64,000 nt of DNA, from the NCBI RefSeq assembly GCF_006715395.1, contig NZ_VFNC01000002.1, positions 2,480,001-2,544,000 of the forward strand. The letters run 5' to 3'. The notes below the pieces were generated by a model, which made no database searches, had not been told where the DNA came from, and saw nothing but the letters and a program-made list of their open reading frames with translations. The DNA is from Streptomyces sp. SLBN-31 (lineage in GTDB: Bacteria; Actinomycetota; Actinomycetes; Streptomycetales; Streptomycetaceae). The translations under genes and the position numbers were made by a program. Positions 17,732 to 29,981 of this stretch are shown in pieces (position 1 is the first letter of the stretch; each line of letters opens with the position of its first letter).

Positions 17732-18841
17732 ATGGAGAACGTACTCCGCCCTCTGATCGTGATCGGCGGGTCGGTCGTGCTCACGCTGCTCATCGGCTGG
17801 GCCACCGACCTGCTGCTGCGCAAGGCCGACGAACGCGACAGCGAGACACAACTGTGGGGACTGCTGCGGCGCGGCCGGTTCCCCTACCAGCTCGTACTGT
17901 GCGCCGCCCTGCTCAGAGGCTCCTACGACCAGGCCCGGCTGACGAGGGAACACCGCGTGGCCGTCGGCCAGTTCCTGACCCTGGTGCTGATCGGGGCCGC
18001 GGCCTGGCTGGTGATCCGGATCGCGGCGGCCATCGTCGAGACCTCGTACACCCGTTACGCCCGCGCCCACCACGACGCAGCCCGGGTCCGCCGGGTGCGC
18101 ACCCAGGTGTCCCTGATCATGCGGGTGGTGACGGCGGTCGTCGGCGTGGTGGCCGTGGCCGCGATGCTGCTGACCTTCCCCGCGATGCGCGCGGCCGGCG
18201 CCTCCCTGCTGGCCTCGGCCGGCATCCTCGGCATCGTCGCCGGTGTCGCCGCCCAGTCGACGCTGAGCAACATGTTCGCCGGGCTGCAGATCGCCTTCGG
18301 CGACATGGTGCGCCTGGGCGACACGGTCGTGGTGGACGGCGAGTGGGGCACCGTCGAGGAGATCACGCTGACCTTCCTGACCGTGCGGACCTGGGACGAG
18401 CGGCGGATCACCATGCCGGTGTCGTACTTCACGTCGAAGCCGTTCGAGAACTGGTCGCGCGGCACCCCGCAGATGACCGGCATCGTCTACTGGCACCTGG
18501 ACCACTCGGCGCCGGTCGAGGAGATGCGCGACAGGCTGCGCGACATCCTGCGGCAGTGCCCGGCCTGGGACGGCCGCGACTACGGTCTCGCGGTCACCGA
18601 CTCGACGCCGAACACCATCCAGGTCCGCGCCCTGGTGACGGCCAAGGACGCGGACGACATCTGGACGGTGCGGGTCACGGTCCGCGAGCAGATGATCCGC
18701 TGGCTGAACGAACACCACCCGCACGCCCTGCCCCGCGTCAACACCGCGGAGGCGGTGCTGCCCCCGGGTCTGCTGCCGCACCAGGACCGCGCCGGCCACC
18801 GCCACCGCGCCTACGAGACACCGCGCACAGGGCGCGGCTGA
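17732..18841 (+). CDS. MscS-type small-conductance mechanosensitive channel
   Basis: A 369-residue membrane protein. N-terminal membrane segments (VIGGSVVLTLLIGWATDLLL, the stretch VGQFLTLVLIGAAAWLVIRI and a third near VVTAVVGVVAVAAMLLTF) precede the pore-lining TM3-like sequence AGASLLASAGILGIVAGVAAQSTLSNMFAGLQIAF with its Gly/Ala packing. The beta domain GDTVVVDGEWGTVEEITLTFLTVRTWDERRI follows, and then the alpha/beta carboxy domain. Function by family is release of solutes on hypo-osmotic shock. The ~40 terminal residues are His/Arg-rich and variable. The short 5' leader suggests leaderless expression. Confidence 0.9.
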   Translation: MENVLRPLIVIGGSVVLTLLIGWATDLLLRKADERDSETQLWGLLRRGRFPYQLVLCAALLRGSYDQARLTREHRVAVGQFLTLVLIGAAAWLVIRIAAAIVETSYTRYARAHHDAARVRRVRTQVSLIMRVVTAVVGVVAVAAMLLTFPAMRAAGASLLASAGILGIVAGVAAQSTLSNMFAGLQIAFGDMVRLGDTVVVDGEWGTVEEITLTFLTVRTWDERRITMPVSYFTSKPFENWSRGTPQMTGIVYWHLDHSAPVEEMRDRLRDILRQCPAWDGRDYGLAVTDSTPNTIQVRALVTAKDADDIWTVRVTVREQMIRWLNEHHPHALPRVNTAEAVLPPGLLPHQDRAGHRHRAYETPRTGRG

Positions 18842-18867
18842 GGCAGCGCGGCGCATGGGGGCGCCGT

Positions 18868-19608
18868 TCAGTGACCGCGCTCGGCGCCCCCGTTGACCTG
18901 GACGACCTGCGAGGTGACATGCCCGGCGCCCGGTGACGCCAGCCAGTGCAGGGTCGCGGCCACGTCACCGGGGGTGCCGGCGCGCTTGTTCGAGGTCTCG
19001 GCGACGAGCCGCTCGCGCCGGGCCGGGTCGATCCGCGGCCCGAAGAACTCGGTGTCCTCGATGTACCCCGGCGCGACCACGTTCGCGGTGATCCCGCGCG
19101 GCCCCAACTCCCGCGCCAGATCATGGGCGTACGGATGCAACGCCGCCTTGGCTCCGCCGTACGCCCCGCTGCCCGAACCCCGGTAGGCGGCGATGGAGCT
19201 GACGAACAGCACCCGCCCGCCGGGAGAGGCGAGCCGGTCCTTGAGTGCCTCGGTCAGGAGCGCGGCGGTCAGGGTGTTGATGCGGAAGTTGACGGTCCAG
19301 TCGTGGGCGACCCGGTCGAGCGGATCGCCGCTCTCGGCCGGCGGCTCCAGCCGCCCACTGCCTCCGGCGCCGTTGACCAGGACGTCCACCGTCCCGAACT
19401 CCCGTGCCACGAAGTCCGCGACACCGCGCACGGCGGCCGGGTCACCGAGGTCGGCGGCGTACGTCGAGGCGCCGGGCACGTCGGCCCGCTTCAGCACCTC
19501 GTCGCGCCGCCCGAGCAGCAGCACCCGGTCCCCGTCCGCCGCGAACAGCCGGGCCGCCGCGAGCCCGATCCCCGTACCACCACCGCTGATCACCACGTTA
19601 CGAGCCAT
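18868..19608 (-). CDS. Short-chain dehydrogenase/reductase
   Basis: A 246-residue classical SDR. The Rossmann motif VVISGGGTGIGLAAARLF binds NAD(P), VNGAGG corresponds to the NNAG motif, Ser in FVSSIAAY, and the catalytic YxxxK appears as AYGGAKAAL. The C-terminus ends in the usual VTSQVVQVNGG. The arginine following the first beta strand (LLGRRDEV) favours NADP. Substrate cannot be told; FabG-like reductases share this architecture. It is transcribed leftward, converging with mscS. TAGGGT lies 6 nt upstream of the ATG. Confidence 0.9.
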   Translation of the reverse strand: MARNVVISGGGTGIGLAAARLFAADGDRVLLLGRRDEVLKRADVPGASTYAADLGDPAAVRGVADFVAREFGTVDVLVNGAGGSGRLEPPAESGDPLDRVAHDWTVNFRINTLTAALLTEALKDRLASPGGRVLFVSSIAAYRGSGSGAYGGAKAALHPYAHDLARELGPRGITANVVAPGYIEDTEFFGPRIDPARRERLVAETSNKRAGTPGDVAATLHWLASPGAGHVTSQVVQVNGGAERGH

Positions 19609-19614
19609 GATCCG

Positions 19615-19620
19615 ACCCTA
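19615..19620 (-). promoter_or_regulatory. Candidate -10 (TAGGGT) of leaderless SDR transcript
   Basis: On the minus strand TAGGGT ends 6 nt before the ATG of the SDR gene; no ribosome-binding site lies between. Confidence 0.45.
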
Positions 19621-19668
19621 CGACAGGGCCCAAGCCCAGAACGCCCCCGACCCTCAACCGCCTTGCGG

Positions 19669-21255
19669 TCACCGCAGGCTGCGTACGTCGAGATGGCGCA
19701 GCACCCGGTCCACGACCTCCGGATCGGCGCCCGGCTCGTTCCGCGCCGCCAGCACCTCGTGCCGCGCGGCGCTCAGCAGCTCGCCCTGGATCCGCCGCAT
19801 CCGCTTGAGCCTGCGCACCCGCATCTCGTGCGCCTCGCGCCGCTCCTCCTCGCCCATGTCCGGGCTGATGCGCACCCCGATCTCGAAGGCCCGCCGCAGC
19901 ATCTGCTCGGACAGTTCCTCCGGCAGCTCCTCGACCTCCTCGATCTCGCGCAGCCTGCGCTTGGCCGCCTTGGCCGCCCGCACGGCAAGCTCCCGCTCGA
20001 ACTTCTTCTCGCGCTCGGTGTCGGACTGCACGCCGAGCCTCTTCACCAGCCACGGCAGGGTCAGCCCCTGCAGCACCAGCGTCCCCATGATCACGCCGAA
20101 GGCGATGAACACGATCTCGTCCCGGTCGGGGAAGGCCGAACCGTCGTCCGTTTTCAACGGGATCGCCAGGGCCAGGGCGACGGAGGCCACGCCCCGCATG
20201 CCGGACCACCACATGACGACGGTCTCCCGCCAGCCCGTCGGAATGTCCTCGTCGTGGTCCCGCTTGGCGTGCAGCCGCTGGGTGAGCCACGTCGCCGGCA
20301 GCAGGTACACCAGGCGTACGAGAACGACCACGCCGAGGATCGCCGCCGACCAGGCCAGCAGCTCGCCCCACCGCCCGGACGCGGTGCGGATGGCGTTGTG
20401 CAGCTCCAGGCCGATCAGCCCGAAGGCGACGCCCGTGACCAGGGTGTCGACGATGTCCCAGAAGGTGTGCCCGGCGAGCCGGGTCATCACGTCGTCGGGG
20501 TCGGTGGCGTACTCGGCGAGGAACAGCGCGGTGGTGAGCACGGCGAGCACACCGGACCCGTGCATCTCCTCGGCCAGGACGTACGAGGCGTACGGCACGA
20601 GCAGCGTCAGGCCGACCTGCAGGGTCGCGTCGCCCAGCAGGTCCAGGAGCCTGTTGGCGCCCCAGCCCAGGGCGACGCCCACCGCGACCGCGACCACGGC
20701 GGACAGGACGAGGTCGAGCGCGGCCCGCCCCGCGTGGAACTCCCCGCTGACAGCGGCGGTCACCGCCACGTGGTAGAGCACGATCGCCGTCACGTCGTTG
20801 AACAGGCCCTCACCCTCCAGGATGGACACCAGCCGGCGCGGCAGCCCGAGCTGGCCCGCGACCGCCGTGGCGGCGACCGGGTCGGGCGGCGCGACCAGGG
20901 CACCGAGGGCGACGGCGGCGGCGACGGGCAGCCCCGGCACGACGGCGTGCGCGACCGCGGCCACACACACGGTGGTGACGAAGACCAGCGCCACCGCCAG
21001 CAGGAAGATCGGCCGGATGTTCGCCGCGAACTGCCGCCACGAGGTCCGCCGTACCGCCGCGTACAGCAGCGGAGGCAGCAGCAGGGGCAGGATGAGATCC
21101 GGCGGGACATTGACGTCGGGGACGAAGTCGGCGACGGCCAGGACCATCCCGAGCAGGGTCATCAGGACCGGCGCGGGCAGCCCGAACCGGTCCCCCACCG
21201 GCACGCTCAGCACGGCCCCGAGCAACAGCACGAACAACAGGGCCAACTGATCCAC
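19669..21255 (-). CDS. CPA1-family Na+/H+ antiporter
   Basis: A 528-residue antiporter with about 12 membrane segments, beginning QLALLFVLLLGAVLSVPVGDRF. The family motif LVAPPDPVAATAVAGQLGLPRRLVSILEGEGLFNDVTAIVLY includes the proline/aspartate ion site (PPDPVA and FNDV). A long hydrophilic C-terminal tail of ~130 residues from RLGVQSDTEREKKFERE is charged and likely cytosolic and regulatory. I chose GTG at 21255 because GGAG lies 8 nt upstream; the frame extends further upstream to 21312, and another GTG at 21264 has the GGAG directly adjacent. It could exchange Na+ or K+ for H+. It precedes the SDR gene on the same strand, with 60 nt between. Confidence 0.9.
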   Translation of the reverse strand: MDQLALLFVLLLGAVLSVPVGDRFGLPAPVLMTLLGMVLAVADFVPDVNVPPDLILPLLLPPLLYAAVRRTSWRQFAANIRPIFLLAVALVFVTTVCVAAVAHAVVPGLPVAAAVALGALVAPPDPVAATAVAGQLGLPRRLVSILEGEGLFNDVTAIVLYHVAVTAAVSGEFHAGRAALDLVLSAVVAVAVGVALGWGANRLLDLLGDATLQVGLTLLVPYASYVLAEEMHGSGVLAVLTTALFLAEYATDPDDVMTRLAGHTFWDIVDTLVTGVAFGLIGLELHNAIRTASGRWGELLAWSAAILGVVVLVRLVYLLPATWLTQRLHAKRDHDEDIPTGWRETVVMWWSGMRGVASVALALAIPLKTDDGSAFPDRDEIVFIAFGVIMGTLVLQGLTLPWLVKRLGVQSDTEREKKFERELAVRAAKAAKRRLREIEEVEELPEELSEQMLRRAFEIGVRISPDMGEEERREAHEMRVRRLKRMRRIQGELLSAARHEVLAARNEPGADPEVVDRVLRHLDVRSLR

Positions 21256-21340
21256 GGTCAGCACTCCGGAAGATCGACGTCCGACGGGCAGACCTCCAGC
21301 CTGCCACGACACCGACGCGACCTGGGCTTTCGGCTCCCTG

Positions 21341-21814
21341 CTACAGAGCGCGGCGCATCGCCCGGTGCGGGATGCCCGCCTCCTGGTACTCCGGTCCGTA
21401 CGCCTCGTACCCCAGCCGTTCGTAGAACCCCAGGGCGTGCGTCTGCGCGTGCAGGTCCACGGCCGTCAGCCCGCGCGCGCGTGCCGCGTCCTCGATGGCC
21501 CGGACCAGCGCGACACCGACCCCCGTCCCGCGCGCCTCCCTGGCGACCGCGAGCCGCCCGAGCGATCCCACGGACAGGTCGCCGCCGACCTTGGCCGCGG
21601 CCGCCTCCCCGTGCAGCAGCCGCCCGGTGCCGAGCGTGAAGCCGTCCTCCCGCACGGCCAGCACGTGCGTGGCCACGGCGTCGTACTCGTCGTACTCGAT
21701 GTCCTCGGGCACGCCCTGCTCGCCGACGAAGACCTCCTTGCGTACGGCGAAGCAGGCCTCCAGGTCGGCCGGGTCCTCGGCAACGTGCACCCGGTACGCG
21801 GGGGTGCCGCTCAT
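21341..21814 (-). CDS. GNAT-family N-acetyltransferase (ElaA-like)
   Basis: A 157-residue acetyltransferase. [33 protein letters not shown] N-terminal features (here [19 protein letters not shown]) are typical of the ElaA-like GNAT group, and the acetyl-CoA pyrophosphate loop is visible as [19 protein letters not shown]. The C-terminus [25 protein letters not shown] also matches. The ATG at 21814 overlaps the stop of the upstream pseudouridine synthase as ATGA, so the two are likely translationally coupled. Substrate unknown. Confidence 0.9.
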   Translation of the reverse strand: MSGTPAYRVHVAEDPADLEACFAVRKEVFVGEQGVPEDIEYDEYDAVATHVLAVREDGFTLGTGRLLHGEAAAAKVGGDLSVGSLGRLAVAREARGTGVGVALVRAIEDAARARGLTAVDLHAQTHALGFYERLGYEAYGPEYQEAGIPHRAMRRAL

Positions 21815-22755
21815 CCGTAGGTCTCCTCGCGGACCAGGTCCAGCGCCTTCTGCAGGTCGGCCGGGTAGTCGCAGGCGAACTCCACCCACTGTCCGTCGCC
21901 CGGGTGCTCGAAGCCGAGCCGGACTGCGTGCAGCCACTGCCGGGTCAGGTGCAGCCGCTTCGCCAGCGTCGGGTCGGCGCCGTAGGTGAGGTCGCCGACG
22001 CAGGGGTGGCGGTGGGCGGACATGTGGACGCGGATCTGGTGGGTGCGGCCGGTCTCCAGCTTCACGTCGAGCAGGGAGGCGGAGCGGAAGGCCTCGATGA
22101 GGTCGTAGTGCGTCACGGAGGGCTTGCCGTCGGCCGTGACCGCCCACTTGTAGTCGTGGTTGGGGTGGCGGCCGATGGGCGCGTCGATGGTGCCGCTGGT
22201 CGGGTCCGGGTGGCCCTGCACGAGCGTGTGGTAACGCTTGTCGACCGTGCGCTCCTTGAACTGGCGCTTGAGCGAGGTGTACGCGTACTCGGACTTGGCG
22301 ACGACCATCAGGCCGGAGGTGCCGACGTCGAGGCGGTGCACGATGCCCTGGCGCTCGGCGGCGCCCGAGGTGGAGATGCGGTAGCCGGCGGCGGCCAGGC
22401 CCCCGATGACCGTCGGTCCGGTCCAGCCCGGCGACGGGTGCGCGGCCACGCCCACCGGCTTGACGATCACCACCACGTCATCGTCGTCGTGCACGATCTC
22501 CATGCCCTCGACGGGCTCCGCGACGACCTGTACGGGCGCGGGTGCCTGCGGCATCTCGACCTCGAGCCAGGCGCCGCCGTGGACACGCTCCGACTTCCCG
22601 ACCACCGATCCGTCGACCATGACCTTTCCCGCCGCGGCGAGCTCGGCCGCCTTGGTCCGGGAGAAGCCGAACATGCGGGAGATGGCGGCGTCGACGCGCT
22701 CGCCCTCCAGGCCGTCGGGCACGGGCAGGGTACGGATCTCGGGAATCGTGCTCAC
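21811..22755 (-). CDS. rluD: RluD-type 23S rRNA pseudouridine synthase
   Basis: A 314-residue RluA-family enzyme. The N-terminal S4 RNA-binding domain includes [34 protein letters not shown]. The catalytic motif [15 protein letters not shown] carries the essential Asp, and the later block [19 protein letters not shown] is the usual substrate loop. Length and domain order are those of RluD (pseudouridines in helix 69 of 23S rRNA), but RluC-like activity cannot be excluded. It lies next to lspA, a linkage common in many bacteria, and overlaps the GNAT gene by 4 bp. Confidence 0.92.
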   Translation of the reverse strand: MSTIPEIRTLPVPDGLEGERVDAAISRMFGFSRTKAAELAAAGKVMVDGSVVGKSERVHGGAWLEVEMPQAPAPVQVVAEPVEGMEIVHDDDDVVVIVKPVGVAAHPSPGWTGPTVIGGLAAAGYRISTSGAAERQGIVHRLDVGTSGLMVVAKSEYAYTSLKRQFKERTVDKRYHTLVQGHPDPTSGTIDAPIGRHPNHDYKWAVTADGKPSVTHYDLIEAFRSASLLDVKLETGRTHQIRVHMSAHRHPCVGDLTYGADPTLAKRLHLTRQWLHAVRLGFEHPGDGQWVEFACDYPADLQKALDLVREETYG

Positions 22756-22813
22756 CCGTCGAGTATGCCGGACACCGCCGGGCGCCCCGACCGGGCCTGT
22801 GGAAAACCGGGGC

Positions 22814-23389
22814 TCAGTCCCTGTGGACGGTGCCGTCCGGGTCGAGCCCCCGGAAGGACAACAGCACGATCAGCACACCGCCGCAGACGATCGCCGAGTC
22901 GGCCAGGTTGAAGACGGCGAAGCCCTTGGGCGCGATGAAGTCGACGACCGCGCCCTCGAAGACGCCCGGTGAGCGGAAGATCCGGTCGGTGAGGTTGCCG
23001 AGCGCACCGCCGAGCAGCAGGCCAAGCGCGATCGCCCAGGGCAGGCTGTAGAGCTTGCGGGCGAGCCGGACGATCACCACGATCACCGCCGCCGCGATCA
23101 CCGTGAAGATGATGGTGAACGCCTCCCCGAACCCGAAGGCCGCGCCCGCGTTGCGGATCGCCTCCAGCTTCAGCCAGTCCCCCACGACCTCGATCGGGGC
23201 GTGGTGCTCCAGCTTGGCGACCACGAGCAGCTTGCTGCCGAGGTCGAGGAGGTACGCGAAGGCGGCGACCGCGAACAGCACGGCGATCCGGCGCTTGCCC
23301 TCGGGGCGCGCGACCGTGTCCTGCCGCGATTCGGACCCCGCCGCCTCTGGGGTATCCGGCGTACCGATGATGCGCTCCGCCTCTGCCAC
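22814..23389 (-). CDS. lspA: Lipoprotein signal peptidase (signal peptidase II)
   Basis: A 191-residue membrane aspartyl protease that removes the signal peptide from prolipoproteins after lipidation. After a polar ~30-residue N-terminus come four membrane helices ([22 protein letters not shown], a second near [18 protein letters not shown], a third near [20 protein letters not shown] and a fourth near [13 protein letters not shown]). Both catalytic Asp motifs are present: GNLTDRIFR and [19 protein letters not shown] is also a family hallmark. The GTG start at 23389 has GAGGGA upstream. It lies 58 nt upstream of rluD in the same direction, so co-transcription is likely. Confidence 0.96.
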   Translation of the reverse strand: MAEAERIIGTPDTPEAAGSESRQDTVARPEGKRRIAVLFAVAAFAYLLDLGSKLLVVAKLEHHAPIEVVGDWLKLEAIRNAGAAFGFGEAFTIIFTVIAAAVIVVIVRLARKLYSLPWAIALGLLLGGALGNLTDRIFRSPGVFEGAVVDFIAPKGFAVFNLADSAIVCGGVLIVLLSFRGLDPDGTVHRD

Positions 23390-23450
23390 GTGAGTCCCTC
23401 AACCTAGGTACCTGACTGAGGACGAGGGTACGGCACGCGTGCGTACGCCC

Positions 23451-24803
23451 TCAGTACCGGCGTTCCTGCTTCTGCTTGCACTCCACGCACAGGGTGGCGC
23501 GCGGGAAGGCCTGCATACGGGCCTTGCCGATCGGGTCGCCGCAGTTCTCGCACAGACCGTAGGTGCCCGCGTCCAGCCGCTGCAGGGCGTGCTCGGTCTG
23601 GGTGAGCATCTCGCGCGCGTTGGCGGCGAGCGCCATCTCGTGCTCGCGCGTGATGTTCTTGGTGCCGGTGTCCGCCTGGTCGTCGCCCGCGCCGTCCCCG
23701 GAGTCCCGCATGAGGCCCTGCAGGGCGGCCTCGGAGGACGCGATCTCGTCGGCCAGCCGCTGCTGCTCGGACTGCAGCTCGGCGCGCGCCTCCTCGACCT
23801 CCTCCGTCGTCCAGGGGTCCTCTCCGGGGCGCACCGCCAGCTCGCCCGGCTCCACCGCCGCGGCGAGGCGTGCCTTGGGTACGGCGGTCTTCGCCGCCGT
23901 GGCCGTGCCAGGAGTCTTCTTCGCAACCACTGTCGTGGCTCCCGTCTGCTCCGCGGCCTGCGCCGCGCCCGCCTTCTTGGCCGTGCTGTCGTTCTTCTCG
24001 CCCGCACTCACAGAGGCCGCCGCCTTCCCGGCGCCCCCTCCCCCACGCACCGCCTTCTTGACAGCACGCTTCCCACCCGACGCCTCTTTGACGACGCCCT
24101 TTTCGGCAACCGCCTCCTTGGCGACGGCCTCCCCACCCGGCGCCTTCTTGACGGCACCCTTGGCCGAGGCGGCCTTCTTGGCGGCGCTCTTCCCGGCCGC
24201 CTCCTTGGCCACCGTCTTCTTCGCCACCGCCTTCTCCACCGCTGCTTCCTTGGCCGCCGTCTTCTTCACGGCGGCCTTCTTGACCACCGCCGCCTTACCG
24301 GCCGCCGCTTCCGCAGCCCCCACAGCCTTCCCCGCAGCCGCCTCGCCGACCGCCGCCTTCCCGGCGCCCGCAGCCTTCCCCGCGGCGGCCTTCCCCGCAC
24401 TCGCCTTTCCGGCCGCCGCCCCCGCGGCCCGCTTGCCCGGAGTCCTCGCCGCGGACGTCCGCTCGGTACTCGCAGACCGCCCGGAACCCTCCGCCTCGAC
24501 GGCCTTCCTCAGCGGGGCCGCCCTGGACGCCGCGCCCTTCGCCGAAGCGGCCACCCCGGGCTCCGCGGCCTTCCGGGCGGCCTTCGCGGCACCCGCATCC
24601 CCCGCGCCCTTCGCCGCAGCGGCCGCCCCCCGCACCCGCTTCACCGGCTCCGCGCTCTGCTCCGCCTTCGACGCCCCGCCCGCGCGCCCGCCGGACCCGC
24701 CCCGTGCGCTCTTCTTCCCGCTCACATCCTTGGCCGCACCGCCCGAGGCCTGTGTGGACCTGCCGGACGCCGACTGCTGTACGGCGGTCTTCTTCGCCAC
24801 CAT
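23451..24803 (-). CDS. DksA/TraR zinc-finger protein with long histone-H1-like Ala/Lys tail
   Basis: A 450-residue protein of two parts. Residues 1 to ~310 are low-complexity Ala/Lys/Gly with many short repeats (for example AAGKAAAGKAAG, KKAAVKKTAAKEAAVEKAV, AAKKAASAKGAVKK), like a histone H1 or an HU tail. The last ~130 residues are a DksA/TraR region: a coiled coil from WTTEEVEEARAELQSEQQRLADEIASSEAAL and a C4 zinc finger CENCGDPIGKARMQ to CVECKQKQ. DksA proteins bind RNA polymerase. The ATG 24803 is preceded by GAAGGGG. The tail suggests additional DNA or nucleoid binding, which is an inference. Confidence 0.88.
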   Translation of the reverse strand: MVAKKTAVQQSASGRSTQASGGAAKDVSGKKSARGGSGGRAGGASKAEQSAEPVKRVRGAAAAAKGAGDAGAAKAARKAAEPGVAASAKGAASRAAPLRKAVEAEGSGRSASTERTSAARTPGKRAAGAAAGKASAGKAAAGKAAGAGKAAVGEAAAGKAVGAAEAAAGKAAVVKKAAVKKTAAKEAAVEKAVAKKTVAKEAAGKSAAKKAASAKGAVKKAPGGEAVAKEAVAEKGVVKEASGGKRAVKKAVRGGGGAGKAAASVSAGEKNDSTAKKAGAAQAAEQTGATTVVAKKTPGTATAAKTAVPKARLAAAVEPGELAVRPGEDPWTTEEVEEARAELQSEQQRLADEIASSEAALQGLMRDSGDGAGDDQADTGTKNITREHEMALAANAREMLTQTEHALQRLDAGTYGLCENCGDPIGKARMQAFPRATLCVECKQKQERRY

Positions 24804-24816
24804 GGCCGCGGCCCCT

Positions 24817-24829
24817 TCACATATTGTGA
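24817..24829. promoter_or_regulatory. 13-bp palindrome upstream of the DksA-like gene
   Basis: TCACA and TGTGA flank a 3-nt centre. It sits between ATG and any upstream promoter of the DksA-like gene and resembles a small dimeric regulator site. No matching regulator is identified. Confidence 0.35.
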
Positions 24830-25088
24830 TCTTGCACGCGAATCGTGCTGGGACGATAAATCGACTTGAGTCCCGCGGCAACGGGGCACACCGCCCGATT
24901 CGCCCGGCTCGCGCACGCCGCTCCGCGAGCCTGCATCCGTTGTGCCCACCTCCTCGCGGCATAATCCGCCGGACCGTGCCTCCCGGAATCCGAACACGCG
25001 TATCGCTCCATTCGGGTCACCTCCGCTCCTCCGGCACCCCGGCCACGGGAGCACCGAAAACCGGTCGGCCGCTGTCCGCGCGGCGCCG

Positions 25089-25406
25089 TACACTGGGCGG
25101 AGCGAAAAGCGTGGATGGGGACGAGTAGCGGCGTACGCAGCCCAGAGCGACCCGGGGACGGTGGAAGCCCGGGGGCGAGCGCGACGTGAAGATCACCCCG
25201 GAGCCGCCGGAAGAAAGCCGCAGCCGAGCAGCCGCGGCCGGTAGAACCGGCATCGCGACCCCAATGAGGGGGCTCATCGGCGCACACCCCGCGCCGGCGG
25301 GCCAAGGAGGGTGGTACCGCGGGAGCGCGCCGAAACCGGCGCAGGGAAGACTCGGCTCTCGTCCCTCCGGACGGAAGGCAGCAAGTCCGCCGGAGGAAGC
25401 TCGCTG
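25089..25406 (+). promoter_or_regulatory. ileS T-box riboswitch leader, translational type
   Basis: TACACT at 25089-25094 is a candidate -10. The leader then shows the T-box landmarks: an AGTA/AGAGCG.GGTGGAAGCCC stem I region at about 25115-25170, a probable AUC specifier codon at 25192-25194 within GTGAAGATCACC, and the conserved T-box AAGGAGGGTGGTACCGCGG at 25304-25322, whose TGGT (25312-25315) would pair with the tRNA acceptor end. The ileS Shine-Dalgarno (CCGGAGG, 25390-25396) is complementary to CCTCCGG at 25364-25370, so uncharged tRNA would release the RBS rather than block a terminator. Confidence 0.88.
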
Positions 25407-28544
<3,138 letters not shown>

Positions 28545-28625
28545 TCCTCAACCGTTCGCGGCCCGCGGGTCGCGGGGAGCGGTCGCACAGCTCGCGCCCC
28601 GGGGCCGGCGCGATCAACCCGCGTA

Positions 28626-28667
28626 AAAGGGGCGAGCCCCGGACCTGAGTCCGGGGCTCGCCCCTTT
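28626..28667. terminator. Bidirectional hairpin terminator between ileS and divIVA
   Basis: A perfect 18-bp inverted repeat (28626-28643 and 28650-28667) with a 6-nt loop sits between the convergent ileS and divIVA genes. The flanking A- and T-runs are only 3 to 4 nt. Confidence 0.9.
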
Positions 28668-28713
28668 GAACGCCGCCGACGACTACGGCGTACTACTCAC
28701 CGTGCCGCGGCCG

Positions 28714-29928
28714 TCAGTTGTCGTCCTCGTCGATCAGGAAGCCACGCATCGGCGACGGCGCCTGCCCCATCGGGGACGGGCCCTGCGGGCGGACCGGAGC
28801 CATCGGCTGGGTCATCGCCGGGGACATCTGCTGCTGGCCGCCGTAGGACGGGGCAGCGGGGCTCGGCGCACCGCCCATGGGCTGGTTGCCGCCGTAGGAC
28901 GGGGCGCTCGCGCCGGCCGGTGCCATGGAGGGCGCCGGGGACGGCGGGAGGGAGGCCGCGGCCGGGGTGCGGGGCGGGGCGAGGGAGTCGTCGGCCTGGG
29001 TCTCCAGCTGGCGCAGCTGCGACTCCAGGTAGGACTTCAGACGCGTGCGGTACTCGCGCTCGAAGCCGCGCAGATCCTCGACCTTGCGCTCCAGCGTGGC
29101 GCGGGCGGACTCCAGGGAGCCCATCGCGACGCGGTGCTTCTCCTGCGCGTCCCGCTCCAGCGCGTCGGCCTTGGCACGGGCGTCACGCTCGAGACCCTCG
29201 GCACGCGAACGCGCCTCGCCGACGATCTTGTTGGCCTCGGAACGGGCCTCGGCGATCGCCTGGTCGGCGGTCTGCTGGGCCAGCGAGAGGACTCGGGCGG
29301 CGCTGTCGCCACCGGGGCCCTGACCGGGGCCGCCCATCGGACCGCCCATGGGGCCGCCCATCGGGCCACCCATCTGCTGCTGCATGGGGGGCTGCCCCAT
29401 GGGGCCGCCCATCTGGCCCTGGCCCATGGGGCCCTGACCCATCGGACCCTGGCCCATGGGGCCGGGACCCTGCGGGCCGCCCTGTCCACCGGGACCGGCG
29501 GGCAGCTGCGGCGCACCGCTCGGCAGCTGGGGCGGGCCACCCATGGGGCCACCCATCTGCTGCTGCGGCGGGCCCGATATGCCGGCCGGTACCGGGGCGC
29601 CAGGCCCTCGCATGCCCTGCTGGGGCATACCGCCCTGCTGAGGCATGCCACCCTGCTGGGGCATTCCACCCTGCTGCGGCATACCGCCCTGCTGGTCCTG
29701 CGGACCGCCGGGACCCTCCGGGGGCTTGCGCATGTTCTGCTGGTTCTGGGCAGCAGCACGCGTCGCCGCGGCCAGTTTGGCGCGCAGGTCCTCGTTCTCG
29801 CGGAGCAGGCGGGTCAGTTCGGCTTCGACCTCGTCGAGGAAGGCATCGACCTCGTCCTCGTCATAGCCTTCTCGGAGGCGGACGGTCGTGAACTGCTTGT
29901 TCCGCACGTCCTCGGGGGTCAACGGCAT
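28714..29928 (-). CDS. divIVA: DivIVA polar growth and septum-site protein
   Basis: A 404-residue cytoskeletal protein of the apical growth machinery. The conserved DivIVA N-terminus ([33 protein letters not shown]) is followed by a short coiled coil. Next comes a Pro/Gln/Gly/Met linker with GGMPQQ and MGGP/MGQGP repeats from about residue 65 to 195, then a long second coiled coil ([20 protein letters not shown] onward to about residue 310) and a Pro-rich end finishing FLIDEDDN. The family binds curved membranes, recruits the polarisome, and is essential in Streptomyces. It is the last gene of the leftward division cluster, just after the yggT-like gene. Confidence 0.96.
   Translation of the reverse strand: MPLTPEDVRNKQFTTVRLREGYDEDEVDAFLDEVEAELTRLLRENEDLRAKLAAATRAAAQNQQNMRKPPEGPGGPQDQQGGMPQQGGMPQQGGMPQQGGMPQQGMRGPGAPVPAGISGPPQQQMGGPMGGPPQLPSGAPQLPAGPGGQGGPQGPGPMGQGPMGQGPMGQGQMGGPMGQPPMQQQMGGPMGGPMGGPMGGPGQGPGGDSAARVLSLAQQTADQAIAEARSEANKIVGEARSRAEGLERDARAKADALERDAQEKHRVAMGSLESARATLERKVEDLRGFEREYRTRLKSYLESQLRQLETQADDSLAPPRTPAAASLPPSPAPSMAPAGASAPSYGGNQPMGGAPSPAAPSYGGQQQMSPAMTQPMAPVRPQGPSPMGQAPSPMRGFLIDEDDN
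29617..29688 (-). repeat. Four 18-bp tandem repeats inside divIVA (GGMPQQ units)
   Basis: Four adjacent 18-nt units (29617-29634, 29635-29652, 29653-29670 and 29671-29688) differ at only a few positions and encode GGMPQQ. Their length in frame suggests the linker can expand or contract without frameshift. Confidence 0.85.
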
Positions 29929-29981
29929 CTCTTCACCTCAACGTAGTCGTCGGCATTCGGCAAGACGGTAGGTCACATCGC

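Noticed and set aside
18946..21639. An 897-codon plus-strand frame over the SDR and antiporter genes
   Set aside because: It is His/Gln/Arg-rich nonsense opposite two genes with clear domain motifs.
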